In this document: piece by piece, positions 1 through 7,921 of the stretch
Position numbering within the stretch: position 1 is the first letter of the stretch
How the letters are laid out: every line of letters begins with the position of its first letter
NCBI RefSeq assembly: GCF_900102965.1
Contig: NZ_FNGM01000009.1
Span: forward strand, 203,597 to 267,596
Source of the DNA: Paenibacillus jilunlii
GTDB lineage: Bacteria > Bacillota > Bacilli > Paenibacillales > Paenibacillaceae
Reading direction: 5' to 3'
DNA: 64,000 nt
The notes under the pieces: model-generated
What the model saw: the letters and a program-made list of their open reading frames with translations, nothing else
The model's database searches: none
What the model was told of the DNA's origin: nothing
Made by a program: the position numbers and the translations under genes

Positions 1-38
1 GAACGATGTTTACCTCCGCTTGACCACAAGGCCGTGTC

Positions 39-1007
39 ATGAGTGTACAATTTTTTTTGAACAGAGAGCTTTCCTCTGCATTATACCGCAAAACAAAGCT
101 GATGGAATGGGGTATCGGAACAAAAATGACACGCTCAAAGTTTATTAGCGGCTTAAAGCCCGTGCTGTTCACGCTGCCGGCGATGGTACCGTTCGTTCTG
201 TTCTGGCTGGCGCCGCTGTTGTATGTGCTGTATCTCAGCTTCACGGAATGGGATTTTATGAGCCCGGAGAAGACTTTTGTCGGATTACAAAATTATGCCG
301 ATCTCTTCAGCAATCCGGCCTTTTACAAAGCACTGAGAGTAACCTTGCTCTTCTGTGCGGGCAGTGTGCTGCCGATCATCCTGCTGGGACTCGGACTTGC
401 GCTGCTGATGAACCGCAAGCTGAAAGGCTCCGCCATTTATCAGGTGCTGCTGTTCTCGCCATGGGTCACGCCAACCGTCGCTGTATCCATTGTCTGGTCG
501 TGGATCTATGAGCCTGAGGTCGGCCTTGCCAATACAGTGCTGGATGTCCTCGGGCTCGAAAAAATCGGCTGGCTGCAGGACCCCAAATGGGCGCTTGCTG
601 GAGTCCTTCTGGTCACCATCTGGAAATCCATGGGCTGGGCGATGATCTTTTATCTGGTGGCGCTGCGGAATGTGCCTTCAGATCTGCTTGAAGCGGGGGA
701 CCTCGATGGCGCAAGCGCAACACAAAAGTTCTTTCGCATCACCCTGCCGCTGATCTCGCCAACCACCCTGTTTCTGTTCGTGGTTCAGCTTATCCAGGCG
801 CTTCAGGCCTACGATCAGATTAATGTGCTGACCCAAGGCGGCCCCTCCGGCTCTACCCGCACGCTGCTGTATCTGTATTATCAATCCGCCTTCGAATCCT
901 TTCAGATCGGAGAGGCTTCCAGTGTAGCTGTCGTTCTTGTCATCATCTGCATGCTGCTGTCCGTATTCTCCTTTGGCGTCAGCAAGCGGACGACGCATTA
1001 TCAATAA
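39..1007 (+). CDS. Carbohydrate ABC transporter permease, MalF/UgpA type
   Basis: Integral membrane subunit of a binding-protein-dependent sugar importer. Six or so hydrophobic segments are visible, starting with the helix around VLFTLPAMVPFVLFWLAP, and the cytoplasmic EAA loop reads EAGDLDGASATQKFFRITLP near residue 225, the contact site for the ATPase. A 33-bp gap precedes a second permease and a binding lipoprotein follows, so the three form one operon; no ATPase is encoded, as is usual for this family, which borrows an MsmX-like ATPase. The start is uncertain: the first ATG (39) has a weak AAGG 7 nt upstream, while the ATG at 126 would give the roughly 293-residue length typical of the family. 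Substrate cannot be read from the sequence. Confidence 0.9.
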   Translation: MSVQFFLNRELSSALYRKTKLMEWGIGTKMTRSKFISGLKPVLFTLPAMVPFVLFWLAPLLYVLYLSFTEWDFMSPEKTFVGLQNYADLFSNPAFYKALRVTLLFCAGSVLPIILLGLGLALLMNRKLKGSAIYQVLLFSPWVTPTVAVSIVWSWIYEPEVGLANTVLDVLGLEKIGWLQDPKWALAGVLLVTIWKSMGWAMIFYLVALRNVPSDLLEAGDLDGASATQKFFRITLPLISPTTLFLFVVQLIQALQAYDQINVLTQGGPSGSTRTLLYLYYQSAFESFQIGEASSVAVVLVIICMLLSVFSFGVSKRTTHYQ

Positions 1008-1039
1008 CCCTTACATTTTGCAAAAGGAGGTCTCACCGC

Positions 1040-1882
1040 TTGCGTATACTCACACGGCTGGGCGGCCCGGTCCGCCATCTCTTTTTTGCCGCGCTTGCCC
1101 TGCTGATGGCTTTTCCCTTCTATTGGATGGTCACCAGCGCACTGAAAACCAATGATGAAATCTGGCGCTCCCCGCCTACGCTCTGGCCTGAAGTGCCGCT
1201 CTGGGGCAATTTTGCCGCAGCCTGGAATGAGGCTCCGTTCGCAAGATACATGGGCAACAGCGTTTTCGTCGCTGCTTCCATTGTCATTCTGCAGATCATC
1301 AACTCCGGCATGATGGCTTATGCGCTGACACATATGAAATTCCGCCTGAAGGGACTTTTTGCCGGAGTCATTCTGTTTGGTTATATGGTTCCGGCTACCG
1401 CAGTTTACCTGCCCGGCTATCTTGTGCTGTCCGAGCTGCATCTGCTGAATTCCTATGCCGGCCTGATTCTCTCCAACTGTGTAAGCATCTTCGCGATCTT
1501 TCTGATCCGGCAAGCGTTCCTGCAGGTCTCGCATGAGCTGGTGGAGGCCGGTGAAGTGGATGGCGCCTCGCATATGCGGATTCTATGGACCGTGCTGGTG
1601 CCGATCACCAGATCCTCCTTTGCTGTGCTGGCACTGATTACCTTCATTGATCAGTACAACAATTATTTCTGGCCGATGCTGATTACCAAAGATCCTGACC
1701 TGCAGTTGGTTTCGGCTGGTCTGCGCAGCTTTTTCGTGGAAGGAGGTGCATACGGATTACAATGGCCGCTGATCATGGCCGCCAGCGCCTTCACCATCGC
1801 CCCGCTGCTGCTTGTCTTCCTGCTGGCGCAGAAAACGATTATGCAAAGTGTCAATATGACGGCAGGTTCAAGTAAAGGCTGA
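1040..1882 (+). CDS. Carbohydrate ABC transporter permease, MalG/UgpE type
   Basis: Second permease of the importer, 280 residues. It begins with TTG; the strong AAAGGAGG at 1023-1030 lies 9 nt upstream and fixes this start. The EAA loop reads EAGEVDGASHMRILWTVLVP at about residues 172-191, which is the normal MalG-type signature, and the protein has the expected six membrane segments. It follows the first permease by 32 nt and is followed 28 nt later by the binding protein. Family and role are clear; the sugar transported is not. Confidence 0.92.
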   Translation: MRILTRLGGPVRHLFFAALALLMAFPFYWMVTSALKTNDEIWRSPPTLWPEVPLWGNFAAAWNEAPFARYMGNSVFVAASIVILQIINSGMMAYALTHMKFRLKGLFAGVILFGYMVPATAVYLPGYLVLSELHLLNSYAGLILSNCVSIFAIFLIRQAFLQVSHELVEAGEVDGASHMRILWTVLVPITRSSFAVLALITFIDQYNNYFWPMLITKDPDLQLVSAGLRSFFVEGGAYGLQWPLIMAASAFTIAPLLLVFLLAQKTIMQSVNMTAGSSKG

Positions 1883-1910
1883 AATCTTACATTTATGAAC
1901 AAAGAGGAGA

Positions 1911-3263
1911 ATGATGATGAACGTATTAAAAAGGTTGTCGGCGGTATCCATGATTGCAGGATTCACAGTGCTCACAGCGTGTAGCGGGAATTCTGCTTCG
2001 AATAACGTTACGGCGGGAGGCGGTGCCTCCGCAGCTCCTGCGGCAGATGCCGCCCCAGCCCAAAACGGACCGGTAACCATTGAATTCTGGTATGGACTCG
2101 GCGGTAAGCTAGGCGAAAATATGGAATCGCTCATTCAGAAATTCAACGCCTCGCAGCAGGAGGTCATCGTCAAAGGCATCGTGCAGGCGGACTACAGCGA
2201 AACCGAACAGAAGCTTCAGGCGGCCATTGCTACCGGCCAAGTTCCTGCAGCCGTGCTCTCCTCCAATATTGACTGGGCGCGCAAGGGGTATTTCGCTCCG
2301 ATGGATGAGCTGATTGCAGAGCAGCCGGATTTCAATAAAGAGGATTTTGTCCAAACCTTCCTGAAGCAGGGCCAGGTTGACGGCAAGCAGTATTTCCTCC
2401 CGATGTACGGAACGACACAGGTTATGTATTACCGTAAGGATGCTTTTGAGAAAAGCGGGATTGACGCCAGCCAGCTGAAGACTTGGGAAGACCTCGCCGC
2501 AGCCGCTAAGAAAATGGCCGTCCAAGATGGCGGCAAAACAAGCTTCTTCGGCTGGGAGCCGATGTGGGGCTCCGGCAATATGATCGATGCCGTGATGAGC
2601 AAGGGCGGCAGCATTCTTAGCGAGGACGGAACAAAAGTCACCATTGACTCTCCTGAGTGGGTAGAGACCTGGGACCTGTTCCGCAAATGGATTCATGAGG
2701 ACAAAATCATGCGCATTCACTCCGGCGGACAAGGCTGGGAGTACTGGTACAAGACCATTGACGATGTGATGAAAGGCCAGGCGGCAGGCTACACCGGCTC
2801 CAGCGGCGACCAGGGCGATCTGGATTTCAGCATCGTCTCGGCCATGGAGCAGCCGGGCTGGGCCGGAGCGGGTGAAGGGAAGCCGGTGGCAGAGGCCATT
2901 ATGGCCGGCATTCCGGCCAAGGCTGGCGATGCTGAGAAGCAGGCAGCTATGAAGTGGCTGACCTACTTCACGAATTCCGAGAACACCGCCTTCTGGTCGA
3001 TTAACACGGGATATATTTCTGTCCGCCAGTCTGCGCTGAAAGATCCGGCATTCGTCTCGTTCAGCGAGACCAATCCGCAGATCAAAGTTCCATTGATGCA
3101 GGCATCCCACGCCTCCGCCCCGTTCCAGGACCCTACCGGGGGCAAAATCAGCGATGCGCTGAAAATCGCTGCCGACAAGGTGCAGATTGAGAATATTCCG
3201 GCGGCAGAAGCGCTTAAGGAAGCACAGCAAACCGCCCAGGCCGCGCTGGATAAAGTAAAATAA
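1911..3263 (+). CDS. Extracellular sugar-binding lipoprotein (ABC importer)
   Basis: Cluster 1 (MalE/UgpB-like) substrate-binding protein, about 450 residues. The N-terminus is a lipoprotein signal with lipobox LTAC followed by a Ser/Ala/Asn-rich linker, so the mature protein is tethered to the outer face of the membrane. Three in-frame ATGs start the ORF (1911, 1914, 1917); AAAGAGGAG at 1901-1909 best supports the third. The fold markers IEFWYGLGG near residue 60 and the bilobal solute-binding pattern are present. It captures the substrate for the two permeases just upstream. Being last in the operon, it is followed by a hairpin-rich intergenic region. Confidence 0.92.
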   Translation: MMMNVLKRLSAVSMIAGFTVLTACSGNSASNNVTAGGGASAAPAADAAPAQNGPVTIEFWYGLGGKLGENMESLIQKFNASQQEVIVKGIVQADYSETEQKLQAAIATGQVPAAVLSSNIDWARKGYFAPMDELIAEQPDFNKEDFVQTFLKQGQVDGKQYFLPMYGTTQVMYYRKDAFEKSGIDASQLKTWEDLAAAAKKMAVQDGGKTSFFGWEPMWGSGNMIDAVMSKGGSILSEDGTKVTIDSPEWVETWDLFRKWIHEDKIMRIHSGGQGWEYWYKTIDDVMKGQAAGYTGSSGDQGDLDFSIVSAMEQPGWAGAGEGKPVAEAIMAGIPAKAGDAEKQAAMKWLTYFTNSENTAFWSINTGYISVRQSALKDPAFVSFSETNPQIKVPLMQASHASAPFQDPTGGKISDALKIAADKVQIENIPAAEALKEAQQTAQAALDKVK

Positions 3264-3283
3264 GCGGTATATCGTATCAGGTG

Positions 3284-3381
3284 GAAACGGCTTAGCCGTC
3301 CTTAAAAGGACGGTATCCGTTTCAGCGAGAAATAGAAGGATAATTTATAGCGTGAAGCATATAAATTCTTATATTTTCGAG
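3284..3381 (+). repeat. Dispersed intergenic repeat, family 2, copy 1
   Basis: About 98 bp, closely related to 9015-9111. It contains an outer GAAACGG/CCGTTTC pair around a perfect CCGTCCTT-AA-AAGGACGG hairpin, then a second stem (AAGGAT...ATTTATA against TATAAAT...TTCTT) followed by ATATTTT. The fold is kept in the other copy. Function is unknown; the T-rich end would suit a terminator or a processed small RNA. Confidence 0.7.
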
Positions 3382-3384
3382 AAA

Positions 3385-3427
3385 GGGAAACTTTGCTATC
3401 CTGCATTAAGGAATAGCAAAGCTTCCC
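3385..3427 (+). terminator. Hairpin, probable terminator of the sugar-importer operon
   Basis: GGGAA-x-CTTTGCTAT pairs with ATAGCAAAG-x-TTCCC, giving a 14-bp stem with one mismatch. It sits between the importer operon and the HAD gene. The T tract after it is poor, so termination is inferred from position and stem strength. Confidence 0.55.
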
Positions 3428-3480
3428 TAACTACTTAAATAATATATGACGTGAATTATTAAATCTGAGGGGGTGGCAGC

Positions 3481-4479
3481 ATGCCTGAACTCATCACACC
3501 GCAAGGCGAACATTCCATATCCGCGATTCTGTTCGACAAGGATGGCACGCTGCTCCAGTTCATTTCCCTCTGGGGAAGCTGGGGCGAGTGTTTCCTGGAA
3601 CAATTCACCCGGCAGCTGGCAAAGCGCGGTCTTGAATTCCCGGTTCAGCATCGGGCCTCCCTGCTGGGGACCGTTCACGATGCCAGGGGAAGAATTACCG
3701 GCTATGACCGCAATGGGCCCTTGGCCATGGGGACGATGAGCGACCTGTACGCCATCCTGTCCTGGCAGGGCTACCTGCTCGGCTTATCCTGGGCCGAGTC
3801 CATGGAGCTGGTGGAGCTCTGCCGTCAGGAAGCGGATGCGCTGCTGGAGCGGAGCCGGCCGGTGCTCCCTCTTCCCGGTCTGCTCCCCTTCCTGGACCAA
3901 TGCGCAGCGAGTGGTATAGCCCTCGCCGTAGTAACCGCCGACGAAACGGCGGCGGCGGAAAACCACCTCCGCTGGCTTGGCATCCGCGGATATTTCTCCG
4001 CCGTGATCGGCACGGATCAGGTTGAACGGGGCAAGCCATTCCCCGATATGGCGCTGCTGGCCTGTGAGCGGCTGGGGGTACAGCCTGCCGAGGCTGCCGT
4101 GATCGGCGATACGAACGGCGATATGCGAATGGCCAAAGCTGCCGGGGCGGCTGTGGCCGTTGGGATTGCCGGCACGGCTAGCGCTGCAGCAGATCGCGGA
4201 ATTACCAGCACGGCGGGCACAGTGGTGGATGCCGGGGTTACTAGTTCGGCGGACCCCGTGGCGGGGATTACCAATGCGGTGGACGCAGCCGCGTATGGCG
4301 GGATTACTAAGGCGGTGGACACAGCCGGGTATGGCGGGATTACTAACACGGTGAACACGGCTGAGCATGGCAGGATTACTAAGGCGGTGGACACAGCGGC
4401 GGCGGGCTATCTTTTGCCGGATGCTGATTCTATTGTGCAGTCCTATGCAGAACTAAGTATCGGAAGGAAAGCAAGATGA
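3481..4479 (+). CDS. HAD-family phosphatase with an internal 12-residue repeat block
   Basis: HAD-superfamily hydrolase (phosphoglycolate phosphatase-like) of 332 residues. Motif I is DKDGT (19-23, nucleophile D19), motif II VTAD (151-154), motif III lysine is K185 in GKPFPD, and motif IV is GDTNGD (209-214), so the catalytic set is complete with a helical cap between motifs I and II. After motif IV, residues 228-309 are about seven copies of a 12-residue unit of the pattern GITxAVDTAxxG, inserted just before the normal C-terminal segment YLLPDADS. The relatives I know are about 220-240 residues long, so the extra length is this block. GAGGGGGTGG precedes the ATG. Its stop overlaps the SMR start (ATGA), implying co-translation. 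Substrate unknown. Confidence 0.88.
   Translation: MPELITPQGEHSISAILFDKDGTLLQFISLWGSWGECFLEQFTRQLAKRGLEFPVQHRASLLGTVHDARGRITGYDRNGPLAMGTMSDLYAILSWQGYLLGLSWAESMELVELCRQEADALLERSRPVLPLPGLLPFLDQCAASGIALAVVTADETAAAENHLRWLGIRGYFSAVIGTDQVERGKPFPDMALLACERLGVQPAEAAVIGDTNGDMRMAKAAGAAVAVGIAGTASAAADRGITSTAGTVVDAGVTSSADPVAGITNAVDAAAYGGITKAVDTAGYGGITNTVNTAEHGRITKAVDTAAAGYLLPDADSIVQSYAELSIGRKAR
4162..4407 (+). repeat. In-frame 36-bp tandem repeat inside the HAD gene
   Basis: Roughly seven 36-bp units (one is 30 bp) encode GIAGTASAAADR, GITSTAGTVVDA, GVTSSADPVA, GITNAVDAAAYG, GITKAVDTAGYG, GITNTVNTAEHG and RITKAVDTAAAG. The last four are most alike at the DNA level, as expected of recent slippage or unequal exchange. 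Every unit length is a multiple of three, so the frame is kept. Confidence 0.85.
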
Positions 4480-4817
4480 GGGCCGAAGGCGCATGGGCGT
4501 GGATTTTTCTGGCACTGGCGATTCTGTTCGAACTGTCTGGAACCATCTCTATGAAAATATCCCATGGCTTCACCCGGCTCTGGCCCTCTGTGCTGATGTT
4601 CCTGTTCTACGGGATCAGCTTCACCTCGCTGAATGTGGCGCTCACCTCCATCAAGGTCGGGGTAGCTTATGCGGTATGGTCAGGCGCGGGAATCATTCTG
4701 ATTTCCCTAGTGGGGGCGGTGTATTTCGGGGAACGGCTGACCCTGTCCTCCCTCTTGTGGGTATCTGTGATTGTGGCTGGGATTGTGGGCCTGAACATTA
4801 GCGCCAAGGGGCATTAA
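4476..4817 (+). CDS. Small multidrug resistance (SMR) family transporter
   Basis: 113 residues forming four membrane helices, the standard size of EmrE/QacE/SugE proteins, which work as dual-topology dimers exchanging protons for cationic compounds or guanidinium. The essential membrane glutamate is present in helix 1 (LFELSGTISMK, about residue 19), and helix 3 carries the family motif VAYAVWSGAG. The ATG overlaps the upstream HAD stop, so the two are translationally coupled, though no functional link is obvious. Whether it exports drugs or guanidinium cannot be told from the sequence alone. Confidence 0.88.
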   Translation: MRAEGAWAWIFLALAILFELSGTISMKISHGFTRLWPSVLMFLFYGISFTSLNVALTSIKVGVAYAVWSGAGIILISLVGAVYFGERLTLSSLLWVSVIVAGIVGLNISAKGH

Positions 4818-4954
4818 AAGTTAACATTATTAACGGCGGCCCCTCTCCACCCAATCTGATCCGTGAACCGGACGATCCATGACGAAGCGGGCTGAAAATG
4901 TACAGAGTTGCTTTTATTCAGTTGATCATGCAATCCAAGGAGGCTCTTTCGCGA

Positions 4955-5944
4955 ATGAGTACAAACGATTCTGGCGGACAACAGCCGCTGCTCACCTTCC
5001 AAATCATCACAGATACCCATGTCACCGCAGATCCATCGCATGAGTATAATCTGAATTTCGAGCGGGCGCTGCATGATCTGGCGCTCCATGCCAAGGGCAG
5101 CAGCGGAATTATGCATATTGGGGACATTACGGACCATGGCTTCCAGGAAGAATATGAGGAAGTCCACCGCATTCTGAAGCTGCATCAGGAAGCACTCCCG
5201 GAGATCCGTTACACTTTGGGGAACCATGACGTGGGTCTCGGCCATTGGGAATCCCGCCTGGCGATGTACACTTCCCGCATGGGAATGCCCGGCCCCTATC
5301 ATGACCACTGGATCGGCGGGTATCATTTTATTTTCCTTGGAACAGAGGAAGGTTTACCGACATTCTGCAATCTTTCAGAAGAACAGCTCCGGTGGCTGGA
5401 CCGGAAGCTTGGGGAGCGGGCGGCGGAAGCCCGCGGGCTTGGCTGGCCGATGGCAAATCCTCTTGAGCTTGCCGGGCTGACGGTGGCTGATCACGAACCT
5501 GGAAGGCTGCCAGTGAGCGTTCAGGCATTTGACGATACTGCAGCGCAAGAACAGCCTATATTTTTGTTCCTGCACCAGCCGCTGAAGGATACAGTAGCAG
5601 GTTCGCTCGAATCACAGGAATGGTACGGGGTGACACAGGATAAGGAACTGCGGGCCATCCTGTCCAAGTATCCGCAGACGCTTCTCTTCACCGGTCATAC
5701 CCACTGGGAGCTTGAGGTCGGCAACACCATGTATCCCGGCAACGGAGAGACGGCAACTATGTTCAATGCCGCTTCTGTTGCTTACCTTTGGACTAACGCG
5801 GATGAGCACAAGACCGGCAGCCAAGGGTATTATGTAGAAGTCTACAGCGATAAAGTGCTCGTCCGGGGACGAGACTTCACTACGGGGAGCTGGATTGAAT
5901 CGGCGCAGTATGAAGTGATTACGCCCGTAAATGTACGCGGATAA
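4955..5944 (+). CDS. Calcineurin-like metallophosphoesterase
   Basis: Metal-dependent phosphoesterase with the full motif series: DTHV (D-x-H), GDITDHG, GNHD and GHTH, which together bind two divalent ions. From this start it has 329 residues. An upstream in-frame ATG exists at 4898, but AAGGAGG at 4937-4943 points to the ATG at 4955. The family includes cyclic-nucleotide and other phosphodiesterases; the substrate is not determined. No signal peptide is evident, so it is probably cytoplasmic. A strong terminator lies at 6030-6067. Confidence 0.85.
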   Translation: MSTNDSGGQQPLLTFQIITDTHVTADPSHEYNLNFERALHDLALHAKGSSGIMHIGDITDHGFQEEYEEVHRILKLHQEALPEIRYTLGNHDVGLGHWESRLAMYTSRMGMPGPYHDHWIGGYHFIFLGTEEGLPTFCNLSEEQLRWLDRKLGERAAEARGLGWPMANPLELAGLTVADHEPGRLPVSVQAFDDTAAQEQPIFLFLHQPLKDTVAGSLESQEWYGVTQDKELRAILSKYPQTLLFTGHTHWELEVGNTMYPGNGETATMFNAASVAYLWTNADEHKTGSQGYYVEVYSDKVLVRGRDFTTGSWIESAQYEVITPVNVRG

Positions 5945-6029
5945 TACCTTTGCAGCTGTATGTTTGCAAATAAGAGATATGCCTTCCAGGTGCCGGAATA
6001 TCCGGTTACATTGACAAAACAGCTATCAC

Positions 6030-6067
6030 AAAAGCAGCCTTCTCCTGTAGTGGAGAAGGCTGCTTTT
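6030..6067. terminator. Rho-independent terminator (16-bp stem)
   Basis: AAAAGCAGCCTTCTCC, a 6-nt loop, then the exact complement ending in CTTTT. It is A-rich before and T-rich after, so it can work in both directions between the converging phosphoesterase and metQ. Confidence 0.9.
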
Positions 6068-6112
6068 GCGTGTCGGCATCATACCATTTATCTCAATAGA
6101 TCGCTGGACCAA

Positions 6113-6288
6113 AACAACGGCATTTCTGCCGTTGTTTCTAGCTCTCTGCCTCCCGCGGCCTTAACAACGGCATTTCTGCCGTTGTTTCCAAGCTCACTGC
6201 CTCCCGCAGCCTTAACAACGGCATTTCTGCCGTTGTTTCCAAGCTCACTGCCTCCCGCAGCCTTAACAACGGCATTTCTGCCGTTGTT
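6113..6288. repeat. Four-copy tandem hairpin array (50-51 bp period)
   Basis: Four identical hairpins at 6113-6136, 6163-6186, 6214-6237 and 6265-6288: AACAACGGCA-TTTC-TGCCGTTGTT. Spacers of about 26 bp are nearly identical (AGCTCxCTGCCTCCCGC). In the metQ-sense transcript the loop is GAAA, a GNRA tetraloop. No T tract follows, so ordinary termination is not evident; 3'-end protection or multiplied pausing is possible. The 5945-6343 interval holds only this array and the terminator. Confidence 0.9.
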
Positions 6289-6343
6289 TCGGACCCTCCA
6301 GGCCGGATTAACCCACAGCGGAGCTTGCAGCGGCTGCCTTGCC

Positions 6344-7189
6344 TTAAAACGCAGGCAAAGCAATCTCCGCATAGTTGTCCTCAAGGAACTTCTTCACTTC
6401 CGGGCCGCTGATGCGCTTTGCCAGCTTTTGGATGGCGTCAGAATCCTTGTTGTCCTCGCGGGCGACCAGGGTGATGGTGAATTCGGAGTCGGTCCCTTCG
6501 GTGATCAGCGCGTCCTTCTTCGGTGTCAGTCCGAGCGGGCTCGCATATGCCGGAGTCATTGCCACCAGGTCGGCGTCATCCAGCATGCGTGCCAGCATCA
6601 GCAGGTCAACTTCCTGGAACTTGAACTTTTTGGCGTTCTCGGTAATGTCGGCCTGGGTTGCCTGAATGCCCACGCCTTCCTTCAGCTTAATCAGTCCGGC
6701 CTTTGCGAACATCTGCAGCGAGCGTCCGGTATTGGAGGGGTCATTCGCCATGACCAGCGTTGCCCCTTCCGGCAGATCGGCAATTGCCTTATAACGTTTG
6801 GAATAACCGCCGTAGATCGCATCATATACAGGCTGCACCTCTACCAGCTTGGAGCCCTTGCTGGCATTGAACTGCTCCATGTAAGGAACATGCTGAAAAA
6901 AGTTCGCGTCCACTTCCTTATTAGCCAGCGCCTCGTTAGGCTGGACATTATCAGACAGAATGACGACTTCCATGTCTACGCCGTCTTCCTTGAGCAGCGG
7001 CTTCACGATATCAAGGATATCGGTCATTGGCGGAATGAGCGAGGCTACTTTAATTTTAACTGGCTCGGTGGCAGTTGCTGCCTGTGTAGTGGCTTCCGGT
7101 GTGCTTTCAGCCTCCTTATTGTTTCCGCAGCCTGCGGCAATCATAACCAATACGAGCAGCATAAGTGTGTATTTCAACGTTTTTTTCAT
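6344..7189 (-). CDS. metQ: Methionine-binding lipoprotein MetQ (NlpA family)
   Basis: Substrate-binding subunit of the D/L-methionine ABC importer, 281 residues. The N-terminus is a lipoprotein signal with lipobox IAAGC (Cys about 21) and an acidic/Thr-rich linker. Family landmarks include VKIKVASLIPP, ANFFQHVPYME and VAMTPAYASPLGLTPKKDAL. It lies 69 nt downstream of metI and is the last gene of metN-metI-metQ. The NlpA family also includes binders of related compounds; the company of MetI and MetN makes methionine most likely. A four-hairpin array lies downstream. Confidence 0.93.
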   Translation of the reverse strand: MKKTLKYTLMLLVLVMIAAGCGNNKEAESTPEATTQAATATEPVKIKVASLIPPMTDILDIVKPLLKEDGVDMEVVILSDNVQPNEALANKEVDANFFQHVPYMEQFNASKGSKLVEVQPVYDAIYGGYSKRYKAIADLPEGATLVMANDPSNTGRSLQMFAKAGLIKLKEGVGIQATQADITENAKKFKFQEVDLLMLARMLDDADLVAMTPAYASPLGLTPKKDALITEGTDSEFTITLVAREDNKDSDAIQKLAKRISGPEVKKFLEDNYAEIALPAF

Positions 7190-7258
7190 TAGTGCGGTGA
7201 ACCCCCATTTTTATATGTTCTTGTTCTATTGCTCATAAGCCTAAGACTTCCCGTCCGC

Positions 7259-7921
7259 TCAGCGTTTGTCCAGCAGTCTTGCCAGGGTGCTTCCGGCAAA
7301 CTGGATGATTTGCACCAGCAGTATCATTACGAGAATCGCGTAGACCATAACTTCGGTCTCAAAACGCTGATACCCGTAGCGGATGGCGAAATCGCCAACC
7401 CCTCCCCCGCCAACCACCCCCATAACGGTAGAAAAGGAAATGAAGCTGATCGTCGAAGCCGTCAGTCCAAGTACCAGACCTGAACGGGCTTCTACATACA
7501 GAAACTTGAAGATTAGTCCCGCTTTTGAGGCTCCCATGGACAGCGCGGCTTCAATCGTACCCTTCGGCACCTCCAGTAAGGATTGCTCCACCAGCCGCGA
7601 ATAATAGGCGATAGCGACAATGGATAGTGGCACAGTAGCCGCCATCGTACCGATGGCCGTACCCACCAGGAAACGGGTGAAGGGAATCAATGCAACCACC
7701 AGCAGCAAAAACGGAAAAGATCGGACCACGTTGACAATGCTGTTCAGTACAAGCGACAGCGTCTTGTTCTCATAGAGCTGGCCCTTGCGGCAAAAATACA
7801 AAATAGTCCCCAGCGGAAGCCCGAGCAGCACTGCTGCACCTGCCGAAATGCCCACCATGACAAAAGTTTCCCCGATGGACTGCCACATCTGATCCTGGTA
7901 TTTCAGCAGATTCTCAAACAT
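7259..7921 (-). CDS. metI: Methionine ABC transporter permease MetI
   Basis: 220-residue permease with five hydrophobic segments; the EAA-like loop reads EAALSMGASKAGLIFKFLYV. The ORF can be extended upstream to 8080, but the N-terminus MFENLLKYQDQMWQSIGET matches the family and has GGGGGAAG just upstream, so 7921 is the start. It overlaps the end of metN by 8 nt, indicating translational coupling. It carries methionine across the membrane together with MetN and MetQ. Confidence 0.92.
   Translation of the reverse strand: MFENLLKYQDQMWQSIGETFVMVGISAGAAVLLGLPLGTILYFCRKGQLYENKTLSLVLNSIVNVVRSFPFLLLVVALIPFTRFLVGTAIGTMAATVPLSIVAIAYYSRLVEQSLLEVPKGTIEAALSMGASKAGLIFKFLYVEARSGLVLGLTASTISFISFSTVMGVVGGGGVGDFAIRYGYQRFETEVMVYAILVMILLVQIIQFAGSTLARLLDKR

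Noticed and set aside
6113..6288. Possible short CRISPR array
   Set aside because: The spacers are nearly identical to each other rather than unique, the repeat is a perfect hairpin, and no cas genes are present.
5960..7192. A 410-codon plus-strand ORF opposite metQ
   Set aside because: It is antisense to a clear MetQ lipoprotein, runs through a terminator and the hairpin array, and its product has no recognisable domain.
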